A stretch of DNA of 35,282 bases. Source: Prochlorococcus sp. AG-418-G23. GTDB lineage: Bacteria; Cyanobacteriota; Cyanobacteriia; PCC-6307; Cyanobiaceae. The notes under the pieces are model-generated. The model was not told the DNA's origin. It made no database searches and worked only from the letters and a program-made list of their open reading frames with translations. The stretch is from positions 1 to 35,282 of the forward strand of contig QCLY01000016.1 in assembly GCA_003214195.1 (NCBI GenBank). The letters run 5' to 3'. The position numbers and the translations under genes were made by a program. Positions within the stretch are counted from its first letter, which is position 1; each line of letters starts with the position of its first letter. This document shows, piece after piece, positions 8,757-18,244 of this stretch.

Positions 8757-9224
8757 CTAAGATTCTGCTTTTTCTTTAATTTCAGAATCATTTTTTTTAG
8801 GAGTTGACACTTCAGATTCTATAGTTGGTTCTTTTTCTTTAGACTCAATATTAGTTTTAGAATCATCTTTATTTTCTGATTCTGCTGAATGCTTATTCTT
8901 ATTTGAAGGCCTTGGAGTAGGTAAAGGACCGTCTTGTTTTACCGTCATGTATCTAATAACGTCCTCACTTAATCTCATTGCTTTTTCAATCTTGAAAATA
9001 TGTTGACCATCTCCTTGATGACTCAATTGGACGTAGATACCTTCTCTATGTTTTGCAATTTGATAAGCTAGTCTTCTTTTGCCCCTCATTTGACTATCAA
9101 GGATCGTACCACCAAAATCTTTTAAAAGCTCATTATATTTGTCAATGTGATTAGATACTTCATCTTCCGCGATGTCTGGGCGGAGGATGTACATAGTTTC
9201 GTAATAAGATTGCTGTTTGTTCAT
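8757..9224 (-). CDS. rpsF: 30S ribosomal protein S6 with extended charged tail
   Basis: Small-subunit protein that binds 16S rRNA with S18. The S6 fold covers about residues 1-100: [11 protein letters not shown] (7-17), GKRRLAYQI (48-56), HREGIYVQL (59-67), and RYMTVKQDG near 91-99. After this comes a tail of about 55 residues made mainly of K, E, S, N, D and T, with no hydrophobic core and probably disordered. S6 in most bacteria stops near 95-110 residues, though C-terminal tails (for example in Escherichia coli, modified by RimK) are known. rpsR is not next to it here. The gene follows aroE with a 105-base leader containing two hairpins and has no Shine-Dalgarno. Confidence 0.95.
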   Translation of the reverse strand: MNKQQSYYETMYILRPDIAEDEVSNHIDKYNELLKDFGGTILDSQMRGKRRLAYQIAKHREGIYVQLSHQGDGQHIFKIEKAMRLSEDVIRYMTVKQDGPLPTPRPSNKNKHSAESENKDDSKTNIESKEKEPTIESEVSTPKKNDSEIKEKAES

Positions 9225-9230
9225 AATTTC

Positions 9231-9267
9231 AGACTAGGTCTTTGGCTCATAAATTGTTGTGATGAGC
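9231..9267 (-). promoter_or_regulatory. Two tandem hairpins in the rpsF leader
   Basis: Read on the minus strand, the leader holds GCTCAT (9267-9262) paired with ATGAGC (9250-9245) around an 11-base loop. It is followed by AGAC (9241-9238) and GTCT (9234-9231) around a three-base loop. The second hairpin ends six bases before the rpsF ATG, where a ribosome would land. This could be an autoregulatory leader, since ribosomal proteins often control their own mRNA, but the CCG bulge that I know from the S6:S18 leader motif is not evident. The stems are seen in the sequence; the regulatory role is inference. Confidence 0.35.
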
Positions 9268-9329
9268 GTCTGTTCATTATTCACGATACATTATGATGGT
9301 CATTTATTAGAAATTAACATTACTTTTTT

Positions 9330-10190
9330 TTAAAGATATTTTCTTAATGCTTCATTCATAATATGAAATGGAACTTCTAAACCATTTGTCCAGAATGACA
9401 ATGATTTCATGCCTTGAGCAACAAGCATTTGCGACCCATCAATAGTAATACATCCTTTTTTGTCGCTATATTTTAGTAAATGAGTTGGTGCAGGATTGTA
9501 GATTAAATCGTAAACAATAGTTTTTGAGTTAAGAGATCTCCAAAAAGTATCACCATATGGCAATATATTTACTTCATTTTTGGATGTTTTCATCCCTACT
9601 GGTGTTGTATTAACAATTAAATCTGCTTCTTCAATGAAATTTTTAGTTCGATTATCATTATCTAACAAACCCTTAATTTGAATTTGATTTTCAAAATTTT
9701 TTATCAATTTATTGAGTGACTCTTCATTACGAGATACGACTGAAATTATTGAAAAGTTTAAATCTATTAGTCCTTGAATAACAGATCTTGCTGCCCCCCC
9801 TGAACCAAGCACTAAAGATTGTTTTTTTCTAAAACTAATTGACTTTAATGGATAAATAAATCCTTCTACATCAGTATTAGTTGCGCTCCATTCTTGTTTA
9901 GAATTTAATTTAATGGTATTTATTGCTTTAAGTTTGTTAGCAATAGGAGAAATTTCACTGCAAAGCTCAAATACTTTTTCTTTAAAAGGAATTGTAATAT
10001 TTAACCCTTTGCAATTAATTTTTTTTAAAGAATTGAGAACTAATTCTAGATCTTCATCTTTACAAGGTATAGCAATATAAATTAAATCTAAGCCTAAATA
10101 TTGAAGGGCAGCATTTTGCATTATTGGTGATAATGAATGGCTTACCGGATTGCCGATTAATGCAATAAATGATGTCTTACTTGTAATCAT
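9330..10190 (-). CDS. aroE: Shikimate dehydrogenase
   Basis: NADPH-dependent reduction of 3-dehydroshikimate to shikimate, fourth step of the chorismate pathway. With the ATG at 10190 the protein has 286 residues, the usual length. Visible are the substrate-binding SHSLSP (17-22), NITIPFK with catalytic Lys70, AINT with Asn91, NTD with Asp107, and the nucleotide loop GSGGAARS (129-136). The C-terminal segment IDGSQMLVAQG is also typical. A GTG at 10235 would add 15 residues (MVPEQCQIF...), but these do not look like the family N-terminus, so I prefer the ATG. The gene is divergent from dnaK and lies upstream of rpsF on the same strand. Together with the DAHP synthase at 18245 it is the second shikimate-pathway gene of the window. 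Confidence 0.96.
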   Translation of the reverse strand: MITSKTSFIALIGNPVSHSLSPIMQNAALQYLGLDLIYIAIPCKDEDLELVLNSLKKINCKGLNITIPFKEKVFELCSEISPIANKLKAINTIKLNSKQEWSATNTDVEGFIYPLKSISFRKKQSLVLGSGGAARSVIQGLIDLNFSIISVVSRNEESLNKLIKNFENQIQIKGLLDNDNRTKNFIEEADLIVNTTPVGMKTSKNEVNILPYGDTFWRSLNSKTIVYDLIYNPAPTHLLKYSDKKGCITIDGSQMLVAQGMKSLSFWTNGLEVPFHIMNEALRKYL

Positions 10191-10306
10191 GTTTAGAAAT
10201 TTTTTAGAAAAAATTTGGCACTGTTCGGGAACCACTCCCCGTTGTTGAGTAACAATAATGACCCCAATGAACGATTATGGAGAATATCAAATATAAGAAT
10301 TTACCC

Positions 10307-12214
10307 ATGGGTAAGGTTGTAGGAATCGATTTAGGAACAACTAATAGTTGTGTCGCAGTAATGGAGGGTGGTAAACCTACTGTAATAGCAAATGCAGAGG
10401 GTTTCAGAACTACCCCATCAGTTGTTGCATATACAAAGAATCAAGATCAGCTTGTTGGACAAATTGCAAAAAGACAAGCAGTCATGAATCCAGAAAATAC
10501 TTTTTATTCTGCAAAGCGATTTGTTGGTAGGAGAGTTGACGAAGTTAATGAAGAATCTAAAGAAGTCAGTTACTCTGTCGAAAAGTCTGGTTCTAGCGTT
10601 AAATTAAAATGCCCTATCTTGGATAAGCAGTTTTCTCCTGAAGAAGTAAGCTCTCAAGTTTTAAGAAAATTAGCGGACGATGCTGGGAAATACCTAGGTG
10701 AAAAAATTACTCAGGCTGTTATTACAGTTCCAGCTTATTTTAACGATTCTCAAAGACAGGCAACAAAAGATGCTGGGAAAATTGCAGGTTTGGAAGTACT
10801 TAGAATTGTCAATGAGCCAACTGCTGCAGCTTTAGCATACGGCTTGGATAAAGAAAATGAAAAAATTCTTGTTTTTGATTTGGGAGGAGGGACATTTGAT
10901 GTTTCTGTTATTGAGGCTGGTGATGGTGTAACTGAAGTTCTCTCTACATCTGGGGATACTCATCTTGGAGGTGATGACTTTGATAGGTGTATTGTGGATC
11001 ACTTAGCTAGTACTTTCAAATCAAATGAGGGTATTGATCTTAGACAAGATAAGCAGGCTTTACAAAGACTGACTGAAGCAGCAGAAAAAGCAAAAATTGA
11101 ACTTTCTAATGCTACTCAAAGTGAAATAAATCTGCCTTTTATAACAGCAACTCCTGAAGGTCCAAAACATTTAGATTTGAATTTAACAAGAGCGAAGTTT
11201 GAGGAATTAGCAGCTTCTTTAATAGATCGGTGCAAGACTCCAGTAGAGAGAGCCATAAGTGATGCAAAAATTTCTACTAGTGAAATTGACGAGGTCGTAA
11301 TGGTTGGAGGATCATCAAGAATTCCCGCTGTTTTAGATTTAGTTAAAAAAATAATTGGTAAAGAACCAAATCAAACTGTAAATCCTGATGAAGTTGTGGC
11401 AGTTGGTGCTGCTATTCAGGGAGGCGTTTTATCAGGTGAGGTAAAAGATATTCTCCTGCTTGATGTTACTCCACTTTCTTTAGGAGTAGAGACTTTGGGA
11501 GGCGTCATGACAAAAATGATTAATCGAAATACTACAGTACCAACAAAAAAATCTGAGACATATTCAACTGCTGTTGATGGTCAAACAAATGTAGAAATTC
11601 ACGTTTTACAAGGTGAAAGAGAAATGGCATCTGACAATAAAAGTTTAGGAACTTTTAGATTGGATGGTATTCCTTCGGCTCCTAGAGGTGTTCCTCAAAT
11701 TGAAGTTACTTTTGATATTGATGCTAATGGAATTCTTAGTGTTACTGCTAAAGATAAGGGCAGTGGAAAAGAGCAAAGTATTTCCATAACAGGTGCCTCT
11801 ACTCTTTCCGATAATGAAGTAGAAAAAATGGTAAAAGATGCAGAATCAAATGCATCTGCAGATAAAGAAAAAAGAGAAAAAATTGACTTAAAAAATCAGG
11901 CTGAAACACTTGTGTATCAGACAGAAAAGCAACTCGGTGAGCTAGGAGACAAAATCGATGCTGCAGCAAGAACTAAAGTTGAAGAAAAAAGTAATGCCTT
12001 AAAAGAGGCAATATCAAAAGAAGATTATGAATCAATGAAAAAACTTCTTGAAGAACTTCAGCAAGAACTTTATGCAGTAGGTTCATCTGTTTATCAGCAA
12101 CCGGGCAATCAACCACCAACATCTGGCTCAGCGGATGCCCCTGATCAGAATAATTCAAATGAAAAAGGTGGAGATGATGTGATTGATGCAGACTTTACTG
12201 AAACAAAAGATTAG
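10307..12214 (+). CDS. dnaK: Chaperone protein DnaK (Hsp70)
   Basis: ATP-dependent Hsp70 chaperone working with DnaJ and GrpE. With the ATG at 10307 the protein starts [19 protein letters not shown] and has 635 residues, the normal length. An ATG at 10277 in frame would add ten residues ([10 protein letters not shown]) that are not family-like. Motifs in order: phosphate-1 loop [21 protein letters not shown], phosphate-2 [14 protein letters not shown], adenosine motif [10 protein letters not shown], interdomain linker with [13 protein letters not shown], then the substrate-binding domain and helical lid. The tail ends [15 protein letters not shown], close to the DnaK2-type tail of cyanobacteria. 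No CIRCE element is seen upstream. The stop overlaps the end of the opposing oxidoreductase gene by four bases. Confidence 0.98.
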   Translation: MGKVVGIDLGTTNSCVAVMEGGKPTVIANAEGFRTTPSVVAYTKNQDQLVGQIAKRQAVMNPENTFYSAKRFVGRRVDEVNEESKEVSYSVEKSGSSVKLKCPILDKQFSPEEVSSQVLRKLADDAGKYLGEKITQAVITVPAYFNDSQRQATKDAGKIAGLEVLRIVNEPTAAALAYGLDKENEKILVFDLGGGTFDVSVIEAGDGVTEVLSTSGDTHLGGDDFDRCIVDHLASTFKSNEGIDLRQDKQALQRLTEAAEKAKIELSNATQSEINLPFITATPEGPKHLDLNLTRAKFEELAASLIDRCKTPVERAISDAKISTSEIDEVVMVGGSSRIPAVLDLVKKIIGKEPNQTVNPDEVVAVGAAIQGGVLSGEVKDILLLDVTPLSLGVETLGGVMTKMINRNTTVPTKKSETYSTAVDGQTNVEIHVLQGEREMASDNKSLGTFRLDGIPSAPRGVPQIEVTFDIDANGILSVTAKDKGSGKEQSISITGASTLSDNEVEKMVKDAESNASADKEKREKIDLKNQAETLVYQTEKQLGELGDKIDAAARTKVEEKSNALKEAISKEDYESMKKLLEELQQELYAVGSSVYQQPGNQPPTSGSADAPDQNNSNEKGGDDVIDADFTETKD

Positions 12215-13293
12215 GAAAGGTAATTTTTAGCTTCATTTGCAACCCATTTTGAACAAGCAGGAGCAAGTAAAATTCCATTTTTATAAAAACCTGTACATAT
12301 AATTAGACCTTCTTCTAAATTTTTCATTATTGGTGAAGGTTCGCCAATTGGTCTTGACCTTATTCCATACCATTTCTTAGAGATTTTAGCTTCCTTAAGC
12401 CAACTAGGTTGTTTATCAAGAAAATTTGTGAGTTTTTCAAATGTATTTTCTTCCGGCGTAGTGCTGTATTCGTCAGTTGAACCAATAATCAGCTTATTTC
12501 TTGATGTAGGGATTATATTTTTACTATTTATACTAAATTGTTTTGGAAGCGATAATAAATCAACTTTTGCATCATTTATATCAACCTCTATAGCTTGACC
12601 TAAAACAGGCTTTAATTTGATTTTGTGAGATAAGCCATCTATTAAATCAACTGTTTTTAATGAATTACATAATATAACCATGTCGGATCTGATGTTTTCA
12701 TTTTTTCTTGTTGTAGAAATCCATTGTTTATTTGATTTTCTGATTTTTATTATTTCCTCTTTTACAAAATTTATATTTTTAAGTTTTAGATATTTATCTA
12801 ATGTTTTAAGTAAGGTCATTGCATCTATTCTTCCGTCTTTGAGGGAAATTATTCCTTTTATATTTTTAGTATGGAAGGCCTTATTAATATTTTTGATAAT
12901 TATTGACTCTTTATCCAAAATTCGTAAGTTCAGATCATTAAAGGTAAGAATAAATCTCTTTAATTTTTCAAACTTTTCTTCACTTGTAGTAAGTTGTACC
13001 AGTGGCTTTTCGATATTTAATTCATAATTAAATTTTTGCAGGAATGTGATCCATTTTGGCCATAATTCAATGCTTTGCTTCCTGAGATCCCAACTTCTAC
13101 CTCTCCTTTTTTGATACATATTACCCATTAGTAGGCCTAAAGCTGCATTGCTACTATTTTGGAGTTGCGCTGGATCTATTATTGTTATTTGAAAGCCTAA
13201 TTCTGATAATTCTAAGGCATTAAATTTTCCAATAATTCCAGATCCAATAATAACTATGTGTGCTTGTTGAAAATTTTCTTTTAAGCTTTTCAT
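12211..13293 (-). CDS. FAD-dependent oxidoreductase of the DAO family (ThiO/DadA-like)
   Basis: Flavoprotein of the D-amino-acid/glycine oxidase superfamily, 360 residues. The N-terminal Rossmann motif is [11 protein letters not shown] (14-24, GxGxxG at 17-22), followed by [20 protein letters not shown], typical for FAD binding in this family. The middle [13 protein letters not shown] and the C-terminal [14 protein letters not shown] and [14 protein letters not shown] (the GHxxxG-like FAD segment, here GFYKNG) agree. The substrate cannot be read from sequence: glycine (ThiO, thiamine synthesis) is one option, another amino acid is equally possible. No thiamine gene lies nearby. It is divergent from purU (47-base gap) and its end overlaps the end of dnaK by four bases. 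Lysine-rich, as expected for the base composition. Confidence 0.8.
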   Translation of the reverse strand: MKSLKENFQQAHIVIIGSGIIGKFNALELSELGFQITIIDPAQLQNSSNAALGLLMGNMYQKRRGRSWDLRKQSIELWPKWITFLQKFNYELNIEKPLVQLTTSEEKFEKLKRFILTFNDLNLRILDKESIIIKNINKAFHTKNIKGIISLKDGRIDAMTLLKTLDKYLKLKNINFVKEEIIKIRKSNKQWISTTRKNENIRSDMVILCNSLKTVDLIDGLSHKIKLKPVLGQAIEVDINDAKVDLLSLPKQFSINSKNIIPTSRNKLIIGSTDEYSTTPEENTFEKLTNFLDKQPSWLKEAKISKKWYGIRSRPIGEPSPIMKNLEEGLIICTGFYKNGILLAPACSKWVANEAKNYLS

Positions 13294-13340
13294 TGATATA
13301 TTAGATATACGTTCTTAATAGACTTAATAGTTAAAAATTT

Positions 13341-14195
13341 TTGGAACATCCCTCAATTATATTCAAAATTGTTTGCCCTGATCGTCCTGGATTAGTAAGT
13401 TTACTTACAAGTTGGATTTCAAATTACGGTGGCAATATAAAGCATTCTGATCATCATACAGATCAAGATGCAGGTTTGTTTCTTAGTCGAATTGAATGGA
13501 ATAGTAATAATGCATCTTTTAATAGAGATGAAATTTATAAAGAATTCGAGAAAATTGCATTTAAAGTAAATGGAAAATTTAACGTTAATTATTCTGATGA
13601 AATTCCAAATGTTGCAATTTTTGTGAGCAAACAAAATCATTGCTTGATTGATTTACTTTGGCGAGTAAGAAATGGAGAGCTCAAAATGAAAGTGCCGTTA
13701 ATAATTTCAAATCATTCTGATCTTGAAATTATTGCAAATGACTTTAATGCAAAATTTGTACATATCGATACCTTTAGTATTAATAAATCTGATGTTGAAG
13801 ATCAATTCTTGAATTTACTCAAGGCATATGAAATTGACCTTATTGTATTAGCCAAATATATGCAAATTTTGAGTGACTCTTTTTTAAAAGAGTTTTCTTC
13901 AATCATAAATATTCATCATTCTTTTTTACCTGCATTTAAGGGAGCGCAACCATATCATCGAGCATGGAAGAGAGGTGTTAAATTAATTGGCGCTACTGCT
14001 CACTATGTTACTGAAGATCTTGATGAAGGGCCTATAATAGAGCAATGTACAGTTAACGTAAGTCATAGGGATGAAGTTGATGATTTGATTAGAAAAGGAA
14101 GAGATATTGAAAGAATAGCTCTAGCAAGAGCGGTAAGATTACATCTCAATCATCAAGTATTTGTTTATAATAGTAAAACTGCTGTTTTTGATTGA
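13341..14195 (+). CDS. purU: Formyltetrahydrofolate deformylase
   Basis: Hydrolyses 10-formyltetrahydrofolate to tetrahydrofolate and formate, which balances one-carbon pools and can supply formate to formate-dependent purine synthesis. The N-terminal ACT domain begins IFKIVCPDRPGLVSLLTSW (7-25). The formyltransferase domain has the catalytic triad in family order: Asn190 and His192 in SIINIHHSFLP, and Asp228 in VTEDLDEGPII, with the substrate loop GAQPYHRAWKRG between. The 284 residues match the family. The frame has an in-frame TAA at 13332-13334 and no ATG before residue 1, so it must start with the TTG at 13341. The gene is divergent from the FAD oxidoreductase and converges with the CLC gene with a ten-base gap. 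Confidence 0.95.
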   Translation: MEHPSIIFKIVCPDRPGLVSLLTSWISNYGGNIKHSDHHTDQDAGLFLSRIEWNSNNASFNRDEIYKEFEKIAFKVNGKFNVNYSDEIPNVAIFVSKQNHCLIDLLWRVRNGELKMKVPLIISNHSDLEIIANDFNAKFVHIDTFSINKSDVEDQFLNLLKAYEIDLIVLAKYMQILSDSFLKEFSSIINIHHSFLPAFKGAQPYHRAWKRGVKLIGATAHYVTEDLDEGPIIEQCTVNVSHRDEVDDLIRKGRDIERIALARAVRLHLNHQVFVYNSKTAVFD

Positions 14196-14205
14196 AAATA
14201 ATTTC

Positions 14206-15564
14206 CTAATCCTCTAATTCTATTTGTATTTGTCTTTCATAAATTGATTCTTCATTGAAAGCTCTTGCTATCAAGAAACTGGCAATACAGCTAATTAAGA
14301 CAGGTTTCATTATTAATAAATTTTTTGTTAATGCAAAAGCTAAAAACATTGCTGTTATTGGTGTTCGTGAACATCCTGCTACGAAAGCTCCCATTCCTGC
14401 AAAAATGTATGAACTAGGTGCATGTCCTGTTGCAATTTCTACCCAGCTCCCCATTATCAGTCCGATTGACCCTCCTAAAGTAAGCATTGGATAGAATAAT
14501 CCTCCTGGAGCTCCAGATGCTGCAGCTAAACCTGTAGTGATAAATAATACTAAAACTGCCAATAAAGCTATTCCAATACTTGTGTTTTGCTCAGCTATTA
14601 CTTTCTGTAATTCATCTAAATTATGAAATGTACTTGGTAAAAAAGAATAGATGCTGCCTAAAATAAGTCCACAGATACTCATTTTTAAAACAAATTTATT
14701 CTTATACCACTTTTTCCCAAGATTTTGCATTAACAAAACATATCTGCTATATAATTCTGCGAAGATCCCAATAATTATTCCTAAAAAAACAAGATAAATA
14801 AAATCTATTGGTAAGAAGAAAACTGATGGGTCATATTCTTTTTGAATTAAAAATCCTAGATTGAAATCAAAGCCTCCTGCCTTAGGGTCTAAACCCAAGG
14901 CTTGAATAATATCAGCTGATGAATCTGCGATGAAAGTTGTAATTACTACTAATAATAAAATTACTGGTCTAGCAGAGTTTAATAGCTCTTCTATGGCATA
15001 AACAAACCCTCCTAATGGAGCGCTAAAAACTGCAGCTATCCCTGCACCACCACCTGCTGCTACTATTACTCTTCTGAAGGCTGTAGGAGCTTTGAGCCAT
15101 TTAGCCATTTGCCAAGCAACTGAACCTCCCATCTGAACAGATGGACCCTCTGGACCTAAAGGGAATCCACTACCAATAGCAATTATTCCTGATATTAGCT
15201 TCACTAATCCTACTTTTATATTCATTGGAACTTTTTTATGCCTTAAAAAACCCATTATTTGACTAACTCCTGAACCTTTTGCAGCAGGTGCAATATTTTT
15301 GATCAAAAATCCTGCAATTGCTCCTCCAATAGCTCCAAAAATTGGTAGTACAGTAATAGAAGGGAAATGGTCTAAAAGTGCTAATCTCCAATTATTAATA
15401 AAGTAGATTCCAGTTTTGAAAAATATACTTGTAACTGAAGCTCCTAAACCTGTCAATAGGAGCGAAAATGCGACGACGAGTGATCTTTGCCTTAATAATT
15501 TTTTGATGCTACGAGAAGAACTACTACTGGTCTTTTGAATATTTTCTCTTATGAGGTTTGGCAT
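14206..15564 (-). CDS. CLC-family chloride channel/antiporter
   Basis: Membrane protein of 452 residues that moves chloride, probably in exchange for protons, across the plasma or thylakoid membrane. Family motifs: KGSGVSQ (96-102; the selectivity-filter serine is Ser98, with SGV-S instead of SGIP), GPEGP (137-141) with the gating glutamate Glu139 (the usual arginine of GREGP is proline), AIEEL with the proton glutamate Glu193, and SGAPGGLFYPML near the end. By eye alignment with Escherichia coli ClcA, the central-gate tyrosine (Tyr445 there) is Leu416 here. No CBS domains. It starts nine bases after the acnB stop on the same strand, so it is likely the second gene of an acnB transcript. Retained glutamates suggest an antiporter, but coupling may be altered. 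Confidence 0.92.
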   Translation of the reverse strand: MPNLIRENIQKTSSSSSRSIKKLLRQRSLVVAFSLLLTGLGASVTSIFFKTGIYFINNWRLALLDHFPSITVLPIFGAIGGAIAGFLIKNIAPAAKGSGVSQIMGFLRHKKVPMNIKVGLVKLISGIIAIGSGFPLGPEGPSVQMGGSVAWQMAKWLKAPTAFRRVIVAAGGGAGIAAVFSAPLGGFVYAIEELLNSARPVILLLVVITTFIADSSADIIQALGLDPKAGGFDFNLGFLIQKEYDPSVFFLPIDFIYLVFLGIIIGIFAELYSRYVLLMQNLGKKWYKNKFVLKMSICGLILGSIYSFLPSTFHNLDELQKVIAEQNTSIGIALLAVLVLFITTGLAAASGAPGGLFYPMLTLGGSIGLIMGSWVEIATGHAPSSYIFAGMGAFVAGCSRTPITAMFLAFALTKNLLIMKPVLISCIASFLIARAFNEESIYERQIQIELED

Positions 15565-15573
15565 AATCCATAA

Positions 15574-18147
15574 TCACTTTGACAAACTGAAATCTTGTAT
15601 TTCATCAAATTGAAGATAACGATAAAGTTCATCTGAATATGGATTAATTTTATTTTTAGTAATATCCTGATATTCTTCTAGTGCAGGAATTTTGCCAAGC
15701 AGTGCGCAAACTGCTGCTAATTCTGCACTTCCTAAAAATACTTGAGCATTTTTACCAAGTCTATTGTCAAAATTTCTTGTACTTGTAGAAAACACTACAG
15801 ATCCATCATCTACTCTCGCTTGATTGCCCATACATAAAGAACAGCCTGGTAATTCTAATCTCGCTCCACAATTTTCAAATATTTTATAGTAACCCTCAAC
15901 TTTTAGAGTTTCTTCATCCATTTTTGTTGGTGGACAAATCCATAATTTAGCTTTTAAATTTTGTACACCTTCAAGAACTTTTGCAGCTGCCCTGTAATGA
16001 CCAATATTTGTCATGCAAGAACCTATAAAAACCTCGTCAATATTTGTATTTGCAACATCATTGATTTCTTTTACATTATCTGGATCATTAGGGCACGCAA
16101 CTATAGGTTGTGTTACTTTTGCTAAATCAATTTCAATGATTTCTTCATACTGAGCATCTGAATCTGGTTCAATTAGTGATGGTTTTTTTAACCAATTTTT
16201 CATATCATTTATTCTTCTTGAAATCGATTTTGAATCTTCATAATTGCTATCGATCATTTTTTCTAGCAGGCAAATATTGCTTCTTAAATATTCTTGAACA
16301 GTTTCTTGGGATAAAAGTATGGTACTACCTGCACATGAGCGTTCTGCAGTTGCATCAGTAAGTTCAAAAGCTTGTTCAAGTTTTAGGTTTGGCAATCCTT
16401 CAATCTCCATAATTTTCCCGTTAAATATATTTTTCTTATTTTCTTTCTCAACAGTTAAGAGTCCTTTTTTAATTGCGAAGAGAGGGATTGCATTTACTAA
16501 ATCTCTAAGAGTGATTCCTGGTAATAATTCTCCTTTAAATTTAACCAACACAGACTCTGGCATATTTAATGGCATTGATCCTATTGCTGCGGCAAAGGCA
16601 ACAATGCCCGAGCCTCCAGGAAATGAAATGCCAAGAGGAAATCTTGTATGACTATCTCCCCCTGTGCCAACAGTATCTGGAAGAAGCATTCTGTTAAGCC
16701 AGCTATGAATTATGCCGTCTCCAGGTTTAAGAGCTACTCCACCTCTTTGAGATATAAAATCAGGTAATTCTTTATGAGTAACTAGATCTACTGGTTTAGG
16801 ATATGCAGCTGTATGACAAAAACTTTGCATTACTAAATCTGCTGTAAATCCTAAACAAGCTAGTTCTTTTAGTTCATCTCTAGTCATTGGCCCAGTAGTA
16901 TCTTGACTACCAACTGTTGTCATAATTGGCTCACAGGTTGTTCCTGGCCTTACTCCATCTAGACCGCATGCTTTGCCTACTATTTTTTGAGCTTGAGTAA
17001 AACCGGCACTACTTTCAGTCGGATTTTGTGGTCGGATAAATATTTCACTTGGTTGATTATTTAATTTGTTTCTAATTTTGTCTGTAAGAGATCTTCCAAT
17101 CATAAGATTAATTCTTCCGCCGGCTTGAATTTCATCAGTAAGAGTTGATGGATATAAGTTGAATTTGCTTATTAATTCGTCAGTATTTGATTCTTTTTCA
17201 ATTTTTTTAATAATGCCTTCATAAGGATATATCTTAATAACATCTCCTGTTTTCATATGAGATACATCAGCTTCTATAGGTAAAGCTCCTGAATCTTGTG
17301 CTGTATTAAAGAAAATTGGTGCTATTTTGCCCCCAATTATTATTCCACCTGTTTTTTTGTTTGGAACAAACGGGATATTTTCTCCTATGTGCCAAATGAG
17401 TGAATTAATAGCAGATTTTCTAGAACTCCCTGTACCAACAACATCTCCAACATAAGCGATGGGTAAATTTTGTTTTTTTAAATTATCAAGAATCTTGATT
17501 CCATCTGGTTTTTTAAATTCCAACATAGCCAATGCGTGCATCGGAATATCAGGGCGAGTTGTTGCATGTACTGCGGGAGATAAGTCGTCTGTGTTTGTTT
17601 CCCCATCAACTTTAAATACTAAACAAGTAATTTCTTTCTCTAGAACTTTTTTATTTTTGAACCATTCTCCATTTGCCCAGCTATTTATAACCTCTTTTGC
17701 ATAAATATTTTTTTGAGATAATTCATAAATTTCATTTGCTGAGTCGTAAACAAGAATAATATTTTTTAAAACTTCAGACGCTTTTTTAGCAAGTAAACTA
17801 TTTTCTCCTTTAAGTATTTCAACTAAAGAATTTACATTGTATCCGCCTATCATTGTTCCTAGTATTTCAATTGCTTTTTCGGGATTTATTGATTTGCAAT
17901 ATTTTTCGGAATTAACAATAGCCGTGAGCCAGCTTGCTTTTACATAAGCAGCCTCATCAACTCCTGGTGCTACTCTATTTATTAGTAAATCAAGTAAATA
18001 AGATGAATCGTAAGTACTATCTTGCTCCAATAAATTTGTAACGCAATTTGTTTGCTCAGCATTTAAAGGTAAAGGAGGTATACCTTTCGTAGCTCTTTCA
18101 GCTGCGTGATCTGCATAATCTTTTAGCAATGTTTCCAAATTCTTCAT
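15574..18147 (-). CDS. acnB: Aconitate hydratase B
   Basis: [4Fe-4S] enzyme isomerising citrate to isocitrate, here feeding 2-oxoglutarate and so glutamate synthesis; cytosolic. The 857 residues match the AcnB type, whose domain order differs from AcnA. The N-terminal helical (HEAT-like) region covers about 1-160, then the swivel domain with VDGETNTDDLSPA, then the cluster domains. Cluster ligands are Cys711 in GSCMTNIG and Cys769/Cys772 in CSLCMGNQ, the same spacing as in Escherichia coli AcnB. GTGGDSHTRFPLG and GSRKSAIN-type segments are present. The ATG at 18147 faces the DAHP synthase across a 97-base divergent gap. The CLC gene follows nine bases after the stop. Confidence 0.98.
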   Translation of the reverse strand: MKNLETLLKDYADHAAERATKGIPPLPLNAEQTNCVTNLLEQDSTYDSSYLLDLLINRVAPGVDEAAYVKASWLTAIVNSEKYCKSINPEKAIEILGTMIGGYNVNSLVEILKGENSLLAKKASEVLKNIILVYDSANEIYELSQKNIYAKEVINSWANGEWFKNKKVLEKEITCLVFKVDGETNTDDLSPAVHATTRPDIPMHALAMLEFKKPDGIKILDNLKKQNLPIAYVGDVVGTGSSRKSAINSLIWHIGENIPFVPNKKTGGIIIGGKIAPIFFNTAQDSGALPIEADVSHMKTGDVIKIYPYEGIIKKIEKESNTDELISKFNLYPSTLTDEIQAGGRINLMIGRSLTDKIRNKLNNQPSEIFIRPQNPTESSAGFTQAQKIVGKACGLDGVRPGTTCEPIMTTVGSQDTTGPMTRDELKELACLGFTADLVMQSFCHTAAYPKPVDLVTHKELPDFISQRGGVALKPGDGIIHSWLNRMLLPDTVGTGGDSHTRFPLGISFPGGSGIVAFAAAIGSMPLNMPESVLVKFKGELLPGITLRDLVNAIPLFAIKKGLLTVEKENKKNIFNGKIMEIEGLPNLKLEQAFELTDATAERSCAGSTILLSQETVQEYLRSNICLLEKMIDSNYEDSKSISRRINDMKNWLKKPSLIEPDSDAQYEEIIEIDLAKVTQPIVACPNDPDNVKEINDVANTNIDEVFIGSCMTNIGHYRAAAKVLEGVQNLKAKLWICPPTKMDEETLKVEGYYKIFENCGARLELPGCSLCMGNQARVDDGSVVFSTSTRNFDNRLGKNAQVFLGSAELAAVCALLGKIPALEEYQDITKNKINPYSDELYRYLQFDEIQDFSLSK

Positions 18148-18244
18148 TAGTAAGGTTTAATACCTAATCTATTGTTATTTTTAATATTGAAAAGGAGAGT
18201 ATTCATAAATGCTTTTTTAAATATTCAAACTTCTTAATTAATCA

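Noticed and set aside
9231-9267. Known S6:S18 ribosomal leader motif
   Set aside because: Hairpins are present but the CCG bulge typical of that motif is not found, and rpsR is not adjacent; kept only as an unassigned structured leader.
10188-10235. GTG start at 10235 giving a longer AroE
   Set aside because: The extra 15 residues do not resemble the family N-terminus, while the ATG at 10190 gives the normal length and start.
10191-10306. Possible CIRCE heat-shock element before dnaK, suggested by GCACTG and CACTC words
   Set aside because: The inverted repeat TTAGCACTC-N9-GAGTGCTAA is not formed; only a weak four-pair CGGG/CCCG stem is seen.
10277-10306. ATG at 10277 as dnaK start
   Set aside because: It adds ten residues before the standard [13 protein letters not shown] start of the family.
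12680-13027. 115-residue open frame on the + strand, very hydrophobic
   Set aside because: Antisense to the FAD oxidoreductase; hydrophobicity arises from reading lysine-rich codons backwards (AAA to TTT).
16319-16651. 110-residue open frame on the + strand
   Set aside because: Antisense to the conserved core of acnB; composition follows the reverse complement of that gene.
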